Translations under genes and position numbers: made by a program
Assembly: GCF_005502885.1 (NCBI RefSeq)
Contig: NZ_SCMR01000007.1
Location: 62,001 to 126,000, forward strand
Source of the DNA: Microbacterium sp. 2FI
GTDB taxonomy: Bacteria; Actinomycetota; Actinomycetes; Actinomycetales; Microbacteriaceae
Direction of reading: 5' to 3'
Length of the DNA stretch: 64,000 bases
Shown: in pieces, positions 25,468-33,983 of the stretch
How positions within the stretch are numbered: the first letter of the stretch is position 1
Layout of the letters: every line of letters begins with the position of its first letter
Notes under the pieces: generated by a model
Seen by the model: the letters and a program-made list of their open reading frames with translations, nothing else
What the model was told of the DNA's origin: nothing
Databases searched by the model: none

Positions 25468-26235
25468 TCAGCGGACCTCGCCGGCAGGGCGCACCCGCAG
25501 GTGCGTGATGCCGCCGTCGACGTCGAGGGCGACTCCGGTCGACGACCCCGACGTCGGGCTCGCGAGATACAGGATCGCCGCGGCGACCTCTTCCGGCGTC
25601 ACCATGCGGCCGGTGGCCTGGCGGGCGTCGAGGGCGGCGCGTTCGGTGACCGGGTCGGCGAAGCCCTGGAGCATGCGCTCGACGAAGGGCGTGTAGACGG
25701 TTCCGGGGCGGACGCAGTTCACCCGGATGCCCTCGTGCACATGATCGGTGGCCATCGCGTAGGTGAGGGCCAGGACAGCCCCCTTCGACGCCGAGTACAC
25801 GGCTCGCTGCGGGAGTCCGTTCAGCGCTGCGATCGAACAGACGTTGACGATCACGGCAGCGCCGGACCGGCGAAGCCAGGGGAGGGATGACGCACTCACC
25901 CGTGCCGTCCCGGTGACGTTGATGTCGAGAACCCGTGCCCAGTCGGCATCCGTCGCGTCCTCGACCGTCCCCACGGAACTGATCCCCGCGCTGTTGATAA
26001 CGATATCGATGCCGCCGAAGTCCGCAGCCACAGCGGTGATCGCAGCATCCACCGAGCTGCGGTCGGTCACATCCGCCGTGTATCCGGTCAGGCCTTCCGG
26101 CAGCTCTCCCGGGTTCAGATCGAGCACGGCGACCCGCGCACCCCGCTCGACGAATGCCAGCGAGGTCGCGAGCCCGATCCCCGAGGCGCCGCCGGTGACG
26201 ACCGCGACGAGTCCGTCGAACTCCGCGGCGCTCAT
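25468..26235 (-). CDS. SDR dehydrogenase, probable 2-keto-3-deoxy-L-fuconate dehydrogenase
   Basis: 255 residues from the ATG at 26235, which overlaps the stop of the FAH-family gene by 4 bases. NAD-binding 'VTGGASGIG', structural 'NSAGIS', and catalytic Tyr/Lys in 'YSASKGAVLALTYAMATDHV' mark a classical SDR. 'VNCVRPGTVYTPFVERMLQG' and 'ARQATGRMVTPEEVA' resemble 2-keto-3-deoxy-L-fuconate 4-dehydrogenases. Its product, 2,4-diketo-3-deoxy-L-fuconate, is what the neighbouring FAH-family hydrolase is expected to cleave. The substrate is inferred from family memory and pathway context. Confidence 0.82.
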   Translation of the reverse strand: MSAAEFDGLVAVVTGGASGIGLATSLAFVERGARVAVLDLNPGELPEGLTGYTADVTDRSSVDAAITAVAADFGGIDIVINSAGISSVGTVEDATDADWARVLDINVTGTARVSASSLPWLRRSGAAVIVNVCSIAALNGLPQRAVYSASKGAVLALTYAMATDHVHEGIRVNCVRPGTVYTPFVERMLQGFADPVTERAALDARQATGRMVTPEEVAAAILYLASPTSGSSTGVALDVDGGITHLRVRPAGEVR

Positions 26236-27083
26236 GCCTGCACCATCTTCTGCCGGGCGCGGCCGAGGCCGTCGATCTCGAGTTCGACGACATCGCCTTC
26301 GCGCAGGTACGGCTCGCCGGGGATCCCGAGCGCGACGCCCGCCGGGGTGCCGGTGTTGATGAGGTCGCCCGGACGCAGCACCATGAACTGCGACAGGTAC
26401 CAGATGACGTGGGCGACCGAGAAGATCTGCGACGCCGTCGAGCCGTTCTGCCGCAGTTCGCCGTTGACCCAGAGCCGCATGCCGAGGTCCTGGGGGTCGG
26501 CGACGAGGCCCGCCGGCACGAGGTCGGGGCCCAGAGGGTTGAACGTCTCGCAGCTTTTGCCCTTGTCCCACTGGCCTCCGCGCTCGAGCTGGAACTCGCG
26601 CTCGGAGACGTCGTGCGACAGCACGTATCCGGCGACATGCTGCAGCGCATCCTCAGGCGCGGCGACGTACCGCGCCTCGGTGCCGATCACGACGCCGAGT
26701 TCGACCTCCCAGTCGGTCTTCACCGACCGGCGGGGGATGAGCACGTCGTCGAAGGGGCCGACCACCGTCGACGGATCCTTCATGAACACGACGGGCTCGG
26801 AAGGCACGGCCGCACCGGTCTCCTCGGCGTGGTCGTGGTAGTTCAGGCCGATGCACACGATCTTGCCGGGCCGCGCGATGGGCGGCCCGACGCGGAGGTC
26901 GTCCGCTCCGGCGAGCTCGGGCAGCTCGCCCGCGGTCGCGGCGGTGCCAGCGCGGGCGATGCCGTCCGACGCCAGGAACGCGCCGTCGATGTCGGCGGTG
27001 AGGGGGCGCAGGTCGAAGACGCGGCCGTCGTGGCGGATCACAGGGATCTCGGAGCCTGTGGCGCCGAGGCGTGCGAGGGTCAT
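26232..27083 (-). CDS. FAH-family hydrolase, probable 2,4-diketo-3-deoxy-L-fuconate hydrolase
   Basis: 283 residues from ATG 27083, preceded by GAAGGAGA. 'KIVCIGLNYHDHAEETGA' and 'EPVVFMKDPSTVVGP' with the acidic metal site 'KTDWEVELGVVIG' and 'GKSCETFNPLGPDLV' are typical of the ureidoglycolate lyase-like branch of the fumarylacetoacetate hydrolase family. In the L-fucose pathway such an enzyme cleaves the diketo acid to pyruvate and L-lactate. A more upstream in-frame ATG (27128) lacks a ribosome site. It is coupled to the SDR gene downstream. Confidence 0.85.
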   Translation of the reverse strand: MTLARLGATGSEIPVIRHDGRVFDLRPLTADIDGAFLASDGIARAGTAATAGELPELAGADDLRVGPPIARPGKIVCIGLNYHDHAEETGAAVPSEPVVFMKDPSTVVGPFDDVLIPRRSVKTDWEVELGVVIGTEARYVAAPEDALQHVAGYVLSHDVSEREFQLERGGQWDKGKSCETFNPLGPDLVPAGLVADPQDLGMRLWVNGELRQNGSTASQIFSVAHVIWYLSQFMVLRPGDLINTGTPAGVALGIPGEPYLREGDVVELEIDGLGRARQKMVQA

Positions 27084-27137
27084 GGGTTCTCCTTCAGGGG
27101 TGCAGACGGGAATCATCGGGGGTCGCATGCCGAGCGG

Positions 27138-27896
27138 TCATCGGCCGAGCCACCCGCCGTCGACGGGCAGCACGATGCCCGAGACGTAGTCGGAGGCGCG
27201 CGACGCGAGGAAGACGGTGGCGCCGGCGAGGTCGGATGCGTCTCCCCAGCGGCCGGCCGGGATGCGATCGAGGATCGCACTCGATCGGACCGGGTCGTCG
27301 CGCAGCGTCGCGGTGTTGTCGGTTGCGATGTAGCCGGGGGCGATCGCGTTGACGTTCACGCCGCGCGGCGCCCATTCGTTGGCGAGGGCCTTGGTGAGCC
27401 CGGCGATGCCGGACTTCGCCGCGGTGTAGCCGGGCACGTTGATGCCGCCCTGGAAGCTCAGCAGCGAAGCCGTGAAGATGATCTTGCCGCGCCCGCGGTC
27501 GAGCATGGGTCGCGCGAGTGCCTGCGTGAGACGGAACTGGCTCGACAGGTTCACCTGCAGCACGCGGTCCCAGAGGTCGAGCGGGTGGTCGGCGGCGGGG
27601 GCGCGCTCGATCGTGCCGGCGTTGTTGACCAGGATGCCGATCTCACGCGCCGCGAGTGTCGCGCCGAGCGCGTCCACCGCGGCCGGGTCGGCGAAGTCGC
27701 ACGCGAAGCCTTCGAACGAGCGGCCGGCGCCGGTCACGGCGCGCTCGATATCGCTTCCGGATGCCGGGAGCGACGCGCTCACGCCGATGATGTCGGCGCC
27801 GGCCTCGGCGAGGGCGACGGCCATCGCGAACCCGATGCCGCGGCTCGCACCGGTGACGACGGCCGTGGTGCCGGTGAGTGCGAAGAGATCGTTCAC
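27138..27896 (-). CDS. SDR-family dehydrogenase (KduD/gluconate 5-dehydrogenase-like)
   Basis: 252 residues from GTG 27896, overlapping the alcohol dehydrogenase stop by 4 bases. 'VTGASRGIGFAMAVALAEAGADIIGVSAS', 'NNAGTIERAPAADHPLDLWDRVLQVNLSSQF', Tyr/Lys in 'YTAAKSGIAGLTKALANEWAP' and 'PGYIATDNTATLRDDPVRSSAILDRIPAGRWG' strongly resemble 2-dehydro-3-deoxy-gluconate dehydrogenases and gluconate 5-dehydrogenases. It would interconvert a keto and a hydroxy sugar acid. It pairs with the zinc dehydrogenase in one transcript. The exact sugar acid is unknown. Confidence 0.85.
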   Translation of the reverse strand: MNDLFALTGTTAVVTGASRGIGFAMAVALAEAGADIIGVSASLPASGSDIERAVTGAGRSFEGFACDFADPAAVDALGATLAAREIGILVNNAGTIERAPAADHPLDLWDRVLQVNLSSQFRLTQALARPMLDRGRGKIIFTASLLSFQGGINVPGYTAAKSGIAGLTKALANEWAPRGVNVNAIAPGYIATDNTATLRDDPVRSSAILDRIPAGRWGDASDLAGATVFLASRASDYVSGIVLPVDGGWLGR

Positions 27897-28921
27897 GCCT
27901 GACCCCCGACATCGACGAGGATCTTCATCGCGCGGCCGGCCTCGAGGTCGGCGAAGGCCTCCTGCGTCTGGCTGAGGGGCACGATGCGTGTGATGAGCAG
28001 ATCGGCCGGGATGACGCCGCCAGCGACGAGGTCGACGGCGGTCTCGAAGTCCTGCCGCTCGTACACGCGTGCGCCCAGGATGCTGAGTTCTCGCCAGAAC
28101 ACGCGCTGCAGATCGATCTCGCGCGGTGTCGGGTGGATCGCGACCACGACGATCTTGCCGCGCACCTTGGCGAGCGCGGTCGCGCCGAGCACCGCGGCGG
28201 CGGCGCCCGAGACCTCGAACACCACGTCGGCGCCCGCGCCGTCCGACCAGTCGGTCACCCAGCGGACCTGGTCGACCGCTCGCGGGTCGAGGGTGGCGAA
28301 TCCGAGGCCGTCGATCTGCGCGCGGCGCTTCTCGTCGACCTCGATCACGACGACGTCTCCGCCGAAGTGCCGCGCGACCGTCGCGATCAGCACGCCGATC
28401 GGACCGCCGCCGATCACGACGGCCTTGTCGCCGGGCGCGAGCTGCGCGCGGCGCACATCGTGGACCGCAACGGCGACCGGTTCCACAAGGGCCGCGTGGT
28501 CGAGCCGGAGACCCGTCGGCAGGGCGACGAGCGTCTCGGCGGGGACGTTCCACAGACCCTGGAGCGAGCCTGGGGAGTCGATGCCGATGAAGTCGAGGTT
28601 CTGGCAGATGTGGGTGTGACCGGCCACGCACGCGGGGCATGTGCCGTCCCACAAGAGGGGCATGACCGTCACCCCATCGTGGACGCTCCACCCGGAGACG
28701 CCCTCGCCGAGGGCAGCGATCGTTCCGCTCATCTCGTGACCGAAGACGAGCGGGGTCTTCACGCGCGCATCCATGTTGCCGTGGAGGATGTGCAGGTCCG
28801 TGCCGCACAGGCCCGTGAATGCGACGGCGATCTGCACCTGTCCCGGTCCAGGTGGGGCGCCTTCGGCCTCGGAGACCTGGATGGCGTGGTCTCCCACGTA
28901 GCTTGCTGTCAGCACCGACAA
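27893..28921 (-). CDS. Zinc-dependent MDR alcohol/polyol dehydrogenase
   Basis: 342 residues. Catalytic zinc ligands: Cys39 in 'GLCGTDLH' and His-Glu in 'FGHEMSG'. Nucleotide-binding 'VIGGGPIGVLIATVA'. The structural-zinc lobe reads 'WDGTCPACVAGHTHIC', so only three of the usual four cysteines are present, and Asp stands in the first position. Relatives include sorbitol, threonine and L-fuconate-pathway-associated dehydrogenases. It heads a minus-strand unit with an SDR and is divergent from a CoA-transferase operon. Substrate unresolved. Confidence 0.88.
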   Translation of the reverse strand: MSVLTASYVGDHAIQVSEAEGAPPGPGQVQIAVAFTGLCGTDLHILHGNMDARVKTPLVFGHEMSGTIAALGEGVSGWSVHDGVTVMPLLWDGTCPACVAGHTHICQNLDFIGIDSPGSLQGLWNVPAETLVALPTGLRLDHAALVEPVAVAVHDVRRAQLAPGDKAVVIGGGPIGVLIATVARHFGGDVVVIEVDEKRRAQIDGLGFATLDPRAVDQVRWVTDWSDGAGADVVFEVSGAAAAVLGATALAKVRGKIVVVAIHPTPREIDLQRVFWRELSILGARVYERQDFETAVDLVAGGVIPADLLITRIVPLSQTQEAFADLEAGRAMKILVDVGGQA

Positions 28922-28930
28922 CCCCTAAAG

Positions 28931-28947
28931 ATCAGATGAATTGGGAT
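28931..28947 (-). promoter_or_regulatory. Candidate GntR-type site (TCATCCCAATTCATC)
   Basis: On the minus strand, just upstream of the zinc dehydrogenase gene, the sequence resembles the ATTCATCCAATGAAT palindrome before the aldo-keto reductase gene (32957-32971) and its variant at 38928-38942. It is imperfect, so the assignment is tentative. Confidence 0.3.
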
Positions 28948-28984
28948 GAGTCCTATTGTGCACCATTGGCTGCGCGATGTCGCC

Positions 28985-29026
28985 TTGCGGTCGGCACGTG
29001 CCTAAACTAGCATGAGCAAACGATTG
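28985..29026 (+). promoter_or_regulatory. CoA-transferase operon promoter with LacI-type operator
   Basis: TTGCGG (28985-28990) and TAGCAT (29008-29013) are 17 bases apart. The near-palindrome CAAACGATTG (29017-29026), within GAGCAAACGATTGATC, lies at the expected start of transcription, a classical repressor position. It matches the sites at 14179, 36068 and 38986. Confidence 0.55.
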
Positions 29027-29068
29027 ATCATCGATGATCACGCTCCTCGAGAAAGTGACGCCCACGCG

Positions 29069-30259
29069 ATGCCAGCAGGGAACATCGGACCCCTCGACGG
29101 TCTGCTCGTCCTCGACTTCAGCCAGTTCCTCGCCGGCCCGGTCGCGGCCATGCGATTGGCCGACCTCGGCGCGCGCGTCATCAAGATCGAGCGTCCCGGC
29201 ACGGGAGACATCGGACGAACCCTCGCGTTCGCCGGTCGCGTCGTCGACGGCGACACGGTGTCCTTCCACGCGATGAACCGCAACAAGGAGTCGATCACCG
29301 CCGATCTGAAGGTCGCAGCCGACCTGGCCTACGTCACCCAGCTCGTCGCACAGGCCGACGTCCTCATCCAGAACTTCCGCCCGGGCGTGATGGAGCGCAT
29401 CGGGCTCGACTACGAGTCCGTCCGGGCGATCAACCCCTCGATCGTCTATGCGAGTGCCACCGGCTACGGAACCGAGGGCCCGTGGCGCGACCGCCCGGGG
29501 CAGGACCTGCTCGCGCAGTCGATCTCGGGCCTACCGTGGCTCAGCGGCTCGCACGCCGACGGTCCGGTGCCGGTGGGACTCTCGATCGCCGATCACCTGC
29601 TCAGCTGCCACATCGCGCAGGGCGTCACGGCGCTGCTCGTGCGCCGATTCCGCACCGGCGAGGGCGGCCACGTCGAGTCGAGCCTCCTCGAGTCGATGCT
29701 CGACCTGCAGTTCGAACTGCTCAGCACGAAGCTCAACGACGATGCGATCCGGGTCGAGCGCCATGGTGAGCACTCGGCCCATGCGTTCCTCGCGGCGCCG
29801 TACGGCACCTACCCGACCAGCGACGGCTACATCGCGCTCGCGATGAACCCGATCCCCAAGCTCGGCGCGCTGCTCGAGCTGCCGGTGCTCGAGGCGATGA
29901 CCGATCCGCAGGAGGCCTGGGACCGGCAGGAAGAGATCGAGGCAGTGCTCGCGGCCCGGTTCGGGACGGGTTCGACCCAGTCCTGGCTCGACATCCTCGA
30001 CGCCGCCGACGTGTGGTGCGCCCCGGTATTGACCCTCGACGAGCTGCTCGCCTCGGACGGCTTCGCGGCGATCCGCATGACGCAGCAGGTGCAGCGCCGC
30101 GGGATGACGATCTCGACGACCCGCAGCCCGCTGCGCATCGACGGAGAAGTGCTCACGAGCGAGAAGGCCGCGCCGACCCTCGGCGAAGACGACGAGCGGG
30201 TGCGTGCGGAGTTCCCGCCGGCCGGGCTTGCGGTACCCGAGAAGGAGGCAGCACGGTGA
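29069..30259 (+). CDS. CaiB/BaiF (class III) CoA-transferase
   Basis: 396 residues from ATG 29069. An in-frame ATG at 29012 lies upstream of the predicted transcription start and is disfavoured. Family signatures: 'LDFSQFLAGPVAAMRLADLGARVIKIERP', 'MNRNKESITADLKVAADL', 'LIQNFRPGVMERIGLDYESV', 'GYGTEGPWRDRPGQDLLAQSISG', and the catalytic Asp in 'GLSIADHLLSC'. It is coupled (ATG/TGA-type overlap) to a solute-binding-protein homologue and a MaoC dehydratase. The acid it activates is unknown. Confidence 0.92.
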   Translation: MPAGNIGPLDGLLVLDFSQFLAGPVAAMRLADLGARVIKIERPGTGDIGRTLAFAGRVVDGDTVSFHAMNRNKESITADLKVAADLAYVTQLVAQADVLIQNFRPGVMERIGLDYESVRAINPSIVYASATGYGTEGPWRDRPGQDLLAQSISGLPWLSGSHADGPVPVGLSIADHLLSCHIAQGVTALLVRRFRTGEGGHVESSLLESMLDLQFELLSTKLNDDAIRVERHGEHSAHAFLAAPYGTYPTSDGYIALAMNPIPKLGALLELPVLEAMTDPQEAWDRQEEIEAVLAARFGTGSTQSWLDILDAADVWCAPVLTLDELLASDGFAAIRMTQQVQRRGMTISTTRSPLRIDGEVLTSEKAAPTLGEDDERVRAEFPPAGLAVPEKEAAR

Positions 30260-31389
30260 CGACGGTTCTGAAGGGCATCACGTGGGAGCACGCGCGCGGC
30301 TACGGCAGCGTCGCGGCGGCAGCCGGGGCCTACCGCCGGGTGGCGCCGGACGTCGAGGTGCGCTGGGAGCAGCGGTCGCTGCAGGCCTTCGCCGACCAGC
30401 CGCTCGAGTCGCTCGTCGAGCAGTACGACCTCTTGGTGATCGATCACCCGCACATCCCGCTCGCCGCCGAGCACGGTCTCTTCGCGCGACTCGACGGCAC
30501 CGGTCACGACGACGAGCTCGCGGTGCTCGCCGCACAGTCCGTGGGGCCCTCCCACGAGACGTACGCGCACGCGGGCGGGCAGTGGGGTCTGGCGACGGAT
30601 GCCGCGGCCCAGGTCGCAGCCTTCCGCCCTGATCTGCTTCCCGAGCCGCCGCGCGATTGGGCAGGCGTGCTCGCGCTCGCCGAAGAGGGTCGCGTGCTGT
30701 GGCCGCACAAGCCCGTCGACGCGTTCTCGAGCCTGGTCACGGTGGCATCGGGCAACGGCGAAGAGCCCATGCGCAGCCCCGGGATCTTCCTCAGCGCCGA
30801 CGGCCTCGGCGAGGCGATGGAGACCCTGCGGCGCCTCGCACGGCTCGTGCCCGCCGACAACAGCACGTGGAACCCGATCCAGACCGCGGACGCGCTCAGC
30901 TCGGGCGACCGGTTCGCGTACGTCCCGCTGATGTTCGGGTACACCAACTACAGCCGCGTCGGCTTCCGCGATCATCGCGTGAAGTACATCGACATCCCGT
31001 CGTCCCGTGCGGGCGTGCGCGGCGCCCTGCTCGGGGGCGCCGGCATCGCGGTGTCGGCCCGCACGCAGCATCCCGAGCAGGCGATCGCACACGCGTTCTG
31101 GCTCGACTCCGCCGAGGTGCAGGAGGGCGTCTACTACGACGCCGGCGGGCAGCCCGGCAATGCCGTGGCGTGGGAGAGCGATCGCACCAACGCCGACGCG
31201 CTCGACTTCTTCCGGGGCACGCGCGCGACCCTCGAGGGCGCGTACGTGCGCCCGCGGTTCGTGCACTACATCGAGCTGCAGAACGCGCTGTCGGAGTTCG
31301 TCACCGAGGCTCTCGTGGGCAGGCTCACCGACGATCAGCTGCGCGCACGGCTGGACGAGGGCGCCGAGGAATGGCTGGTGCACTCGTGA
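30256..31389 (+). CDS. Solute-binding-protein (CUT1) homologue without signal peptide
   Basis: 377 residues from GTG 30256, inside the CoA-transferase stop. The fold signature is that of family-1 extracellular sugar-binding proteins: '[14 protein letters not shown]', '[26 protein letters not shown]', '[20 protein letters not shown]', '[27 protein letters not shown]'. There is no hydrophobic leader, twin-arginine motif or lipobox; the chain starts directly with the first beta-strand. It is flanked by CoA-transferase and MaoC genes, with no permease. A cytoplasmic binding or chaperone-like role is implied. The start cannot be extended to gain a signal without entering the transferase gene. Confidence 0.82.
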   Translation: MTTVLKGITWEHARGYGSVAAAAGAYRRVAPDVEVRWEQRSLQAFADQPLESLVEQYDLLVIDHPHIPLAAEHGLFARLDGTGHDDELAVLAAQSVGPSHETYAHAGGQWGLATDAAAQVAAFRPDLLPEPPRDWAGVLALAEEGRVLWPHKPVDAFSSLVTVASGNGEEPMRSPGIFLSADGLGEAMETLRRLARLVPADNSTWNPIQTADALSSGDRFAYVPLMFGYTNYSRVGFRDHRVKYIDIPSSRAGVRGALLGGAGIAVSARTQHPEQAIAHAFWLDSAEVQEGVYYDAGGQPGNAVAWESDRTNADALDFFRGTRATLEGAYVRPRFVHYIELQNALSEFVTEALVGRLTDDQLRARLDEGAEEWLVHS

Positions 31390-31838
31390 AGACGATCGAT
31401 CGCTGGTACGAGGACATCGAGATCGGCGAGCGCCGCGAGAGCGTGGGGCGGACGATCACCGAGGCCGACATCGTGCTGCACGCCGGGCAGACGGGCGACT
31501 TCTTCCCCCACCATATGGATGCCGAGTGGATGGCCACGCAGCCGGCGGGGCAGCGCATCGCCCACGGCACGCTCATCCTCTCGGTCGCCGTCGGCATGAC
31601 CGCGGGAGACATCAACCCGCAGTCGATGAGCTACGGCTACGACCGCATCCGCTTCATCCGCCCCGTCTTCATCGGCGACACCATCCGGGTGACCGCCGAG
31701 ATCACCGAGAAGTCCGCCCACCCGCGGCGCCCGGACGAGTTCGGCTACGTCCACGAGCTCGTGACGGTGGCCAATCAGCACGGCGAGACGGTGATGGTGC
31801 TCACGCACCTGTATCTCGTGAACCGACGTGCGGCGTGA
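31386..31838 (+). CDS. MaoC-like (R)-hydratase/dehydratase
   Basis: 150 residues, single hot-dog fold. '[15 protein letters not shown]' supplies the catalytic Asp/His pair of MaoC hydratase 2 domains, and '[14 protein letters not shown]' is the following conserved helix. It adds or removes water from an enoyl- or hydroxyacyl-CoA. GTG start overlaps the preceding gene by 4 bases. It probably acts on the CoA ester formed by the operon's transferase. LacI regulator gene follows after 33 bases. Confidence 0.88.
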   Translation: MKTIDRWYEDIEIGERRESVGRTITEADIVLHAGQTGDFFPHHMDAEWMATQPAGQRIAHGTLILSVAVGMTAGDINPQSMSYGYDRIRFIRPVFIGDTIRVTAEITEKSAHPRRPDEFGYVHELVTVANQHGETVMVLTHLYLVNRRAA

Positions 31839-31871
31839 TCCGGCGCCGGAGGTGATCCCTACACTGGGCGC

Positions 31872-32897
31872 ATGGCCACGCTGAGCGATGTCGCGGCGCG
31901 TGCGGGGGTATCGGTCTCGGCCGTCTCGCGCGTGCTGAGCGACGCCCCGAGCGCCCGTGTCAGCGAACAGACGCGGCAGCGCATCCGTCAGGCGGCGGAA
32001 GACCTCGGGTATCGCCCGAACTTCGCCGCCCGCGCACTGAAGTTCGCGCGCACCAACGTCGTGGGGCTGATCGTGCCCGACCTGACGAACGCGATCTTCA
32101 CCGAGCTCATGCGCGGGGTGGAGGAGGAGGCGAACCGGCGCGGCTACATGGTGCTGCTGGTGCGCGCGGAGGGGATGCCCGAAGGCGAGGAGTCGATTCC
32201 GCGACTGATCGGCGAAGGACGAGTCGACGGTGTGCTGGTGCAGGTGGGCGACAACATGCGTCCGGACGACCTGCAGAGCCTCGTCGAGGGGAGCCTGCCG
32301 GTCGTCTTCGTGAACTCCATCCCTCCGCACGGCACCGGTTCGGTGGTGCTCGACGACGACCGCGGGATGCGCCTGGGCACGCAGCACCTCATCGATCTCG
32401 GCCACGCGCGCATCGGCTTCCTCGGGGGGCACCCGGCGTCGCACACCGCGACGAGTCGCGAGGCGGGATTCCGCGGGGCGATGGCGGGTGCCGGCCTCGC
32501 GGTGCCGGACGAATACGTGACGCGCCTCGGCTACGACCCGCGCAGCGGCGGTGCGGCGCTCGCTCGCGTCGCATCGCTGGCCGAGCCGCCGACCGCCGTC
32601 GTGGTCGCGAACGTCAACGCCGCACACGGCGCCCTGCTCGAGGCGCGACGCCTGGGTCTGCGGGTGCCCGAGGACCTCTCGATCGTCGCCATGCACGACG
32701 CGTGGACAGCCGAGAACGCGTGGCCGCCGCTGACGACGGTGCGGATGCCGCTGTATGAGCTCGGCCGCGCCGGGATGACCGCGATCTTCGACCGGATCAC
32801 CACGGGCGCGGTGAGCGATGTCGTGGTCGCCGATCCGGCGCCGGTGCTCGTCGAGCGTGAGTCGACGGCGCCGCCGTCGACTCGGCAGACGCAATAG
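31872..32897 (+). CDS. LacI-family transcriptional regulator
   Basis: 341 residues. N-terminal HTH 'TLSDVAARAGVSVSAVSRVLSDAP' plus hinge helix 'NFAARALKFARTN', then a periplasmic-binding-like effector domain ('VGLIVPDLTNAIFTELMRGVEEEANRRGY', 'DRGMRLGTQHLIDLGHARIGFLGG'). It probably senses a sugar or sugar acid and represses operons carrying CAAWCGWTTG operators in this window. TACACT (31860-31865) lies 6 bases before the ATG, so a leaderless transcript is likely, although GGAGGTGATC also precedes it. Confidence 0.93.
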   Translation: MATLSDVAARAGVSVSAVSRVLSDAPSARVSEQTRQRIRQAAEDLGYRPNFAARALKFARTNVVGLIVPDLTNAIFTELMRGVEEEANRRGYMVLLVRAEGMPEGEESIPRLIGEGRVDGVLVQVGDNMRPDDLQSLVEGSLPVVFVNSIPPHGTGSVVLDDDRGMRLGTQHLIDLGHARIGFLGGHPASHTATSREAGFRGAMAGAGLAVPDEYVTRLGYDPRSGGAALARVASLAEPPTAVVVANVNAAHGALLEARRLGLRVPEDLSIVAMHDAWTAENAWPPLTTVRMPLYELGRAGMTAIFDRITTGAVSDVVVADPAPVLVERESTAPPSTRQTQ

Positions 32898-32956
32898 AGC
32901 CGACCTTTCCCCCACTTTCACCCCCATCGGATAGTTTTCCCTGCCATCAGGTACCG

Positions 32957-32971
32957 ATTCATCCAATGAAT
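32957..32971. promoter_or_regulatory. Palindrome ATTCAT-CCA-ATGAAT upstream of the aldo-keto reductase gene
   Basis: A perfect 6-bp inverted repeat with a 3-base centre, 34 bases before the ATG and just upstream of TAGGAT (32975-32980), a plausible -10. Length and shape suit a GntR/FadR-type regulator such as that encoded at 35278-36018. A 13-of-15 match occurs at 38928-38942. Confidence 0.5.
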
Positions 32972-33005
32972 GACTAGGATGAAGGAACACGATGAGGGGA
33001 CGACC

Positions 33006-33983
33006 ATGCGTACTCGCGCAACGCGGCGCGGCTTGGAGCTGACCGATCTGGGCCTGGGTACGGCGCAGCTCGGGAACCTCTTCCGCGTCACCACCGACGA
33101 CGAGGTCCACGAGACCGTCGCTGCGGCATGGGACGCTGGCATCCGATACTTCGATACCGCACCCCACTACGGGGTGGGCCTGTCGGAGCGGCGCCTCGGC
33201 GCCGAGCTCGCCGGTCGTCCACGCTCCGAGTTCGTCGTCTCCACCAAGGTCGGGCGGCTGCTCGTGCCGAGCCCCGAGACCGCGCACGAGCGCGACGGCC
33301 AGGGGTTCGACGTGCCGGCCGACCCCCGGCGCGAGTGGGACTTCAGCCGTGACGGCATCCTCCGCTCGGTCGAGGCCTCGCTCGAGCGGCTGGGCTTGGA
33401 CCGCATCGACATCCTGTATCTGCACGACCCCGACGACCACTTCACGCAAGCCTCGACCGAGGGCATCGGCGCACTCATCGAACTGCGAGAGCAGGGCGTG
33501 GTCACCGAGGTCGGGGCGGGCATGAACCACGCGGCACCGCTCGCCGAACTCATCCGTCGCGCCGATGTCGACATCGTCATGTGCGCCGGTCGGTTCACGC
33601 TGCTCGACGACGAGGCGCTCGCCGATCTGCTGCCGCTCGCCGCCGATCGCGGTGTGGGTGTCGTCGCCGCGGCCGTCTACAACTCGGGGCTGCTCAGCAC
33701 TCCGCGGCCCGCCCCCGACGCGCATTTCGACTACCAGCCGGCGCCTCCCGAGCTGATCGCGCGGGCGAACCGTGTCGCGGACGTCTGCGAGCGGCACGGC
33801 GTGACGCTCCCCGAGGCTGCGATCGCCTACGTGCTGCGCCACCCCGCCGTGGTGAGCGTCGTCCTCGGCGCCCGGGGCACCGCACAGGTGCGCTCGAACG
33901 CCGAGCGCGCGGCATCCCCCATCCCCGACGCCGTATGGCGCGACCTCGCCGACGTCGAACTCATCCCGGAGGCCCTGGCATGA
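33006..33983 (+). CDS. Aldo-keto reductase, probable L-fucose (D-threo-aldose) 1-dehydrogenase
   Basis: 325 residues from ATG 33006 (GAGGGGACGACC upstream). AKR tetrad: Asp in 'YFDTAPHYG' with the Tyr following, Lys in 'VSTKVG', His in 'LYLHDPDD'. The '[15 protein letters not shown]' word and overall pattern fit the D-threo-aldose/L-fucose dehydrogenase branch. It would oxidise L-fucose to L-fucono-lactone with NAD(P). Its stop overlaps the start of the L-fuconate dehydratase gene, which makes the L-fucose assignment strong. Confidence 0.88.
   Translation: MRTRATRRGLELTDLGLGTAQLGNLFRVTTDDEVHETVAAAWDAGIRYFDTAPHYGVGLSERRLGAELAGRPRSEFVVSTKVGRLLVPSPETAHERDGQGFDVPADPRREWDFSRDGILRSVEASLERLGLDRIDILYLHDPDDHFTQASTEGIGALIELREQGVVTEVGAGMNHAAPLAELIRRADVDIVMCAGRFTLLDDEALADLLPLAADRGVGVVAAAVYNSGLLSTPRPAPDAHFDYQPAPPELIARANRVADVCERHGVTLPEAAIAYVLRHPAVVSVVLGARGTAQVRSNAERAASPIPDAVWRDLADVELIPEALA

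Noticed and set aside
31335..33842. An 835-codon open frame on the minus strand
   Set aside because: It is antisense to the MaoC, LacI and aldo-keto reductase genes, has no recognisable domain, and arises from high GC content.
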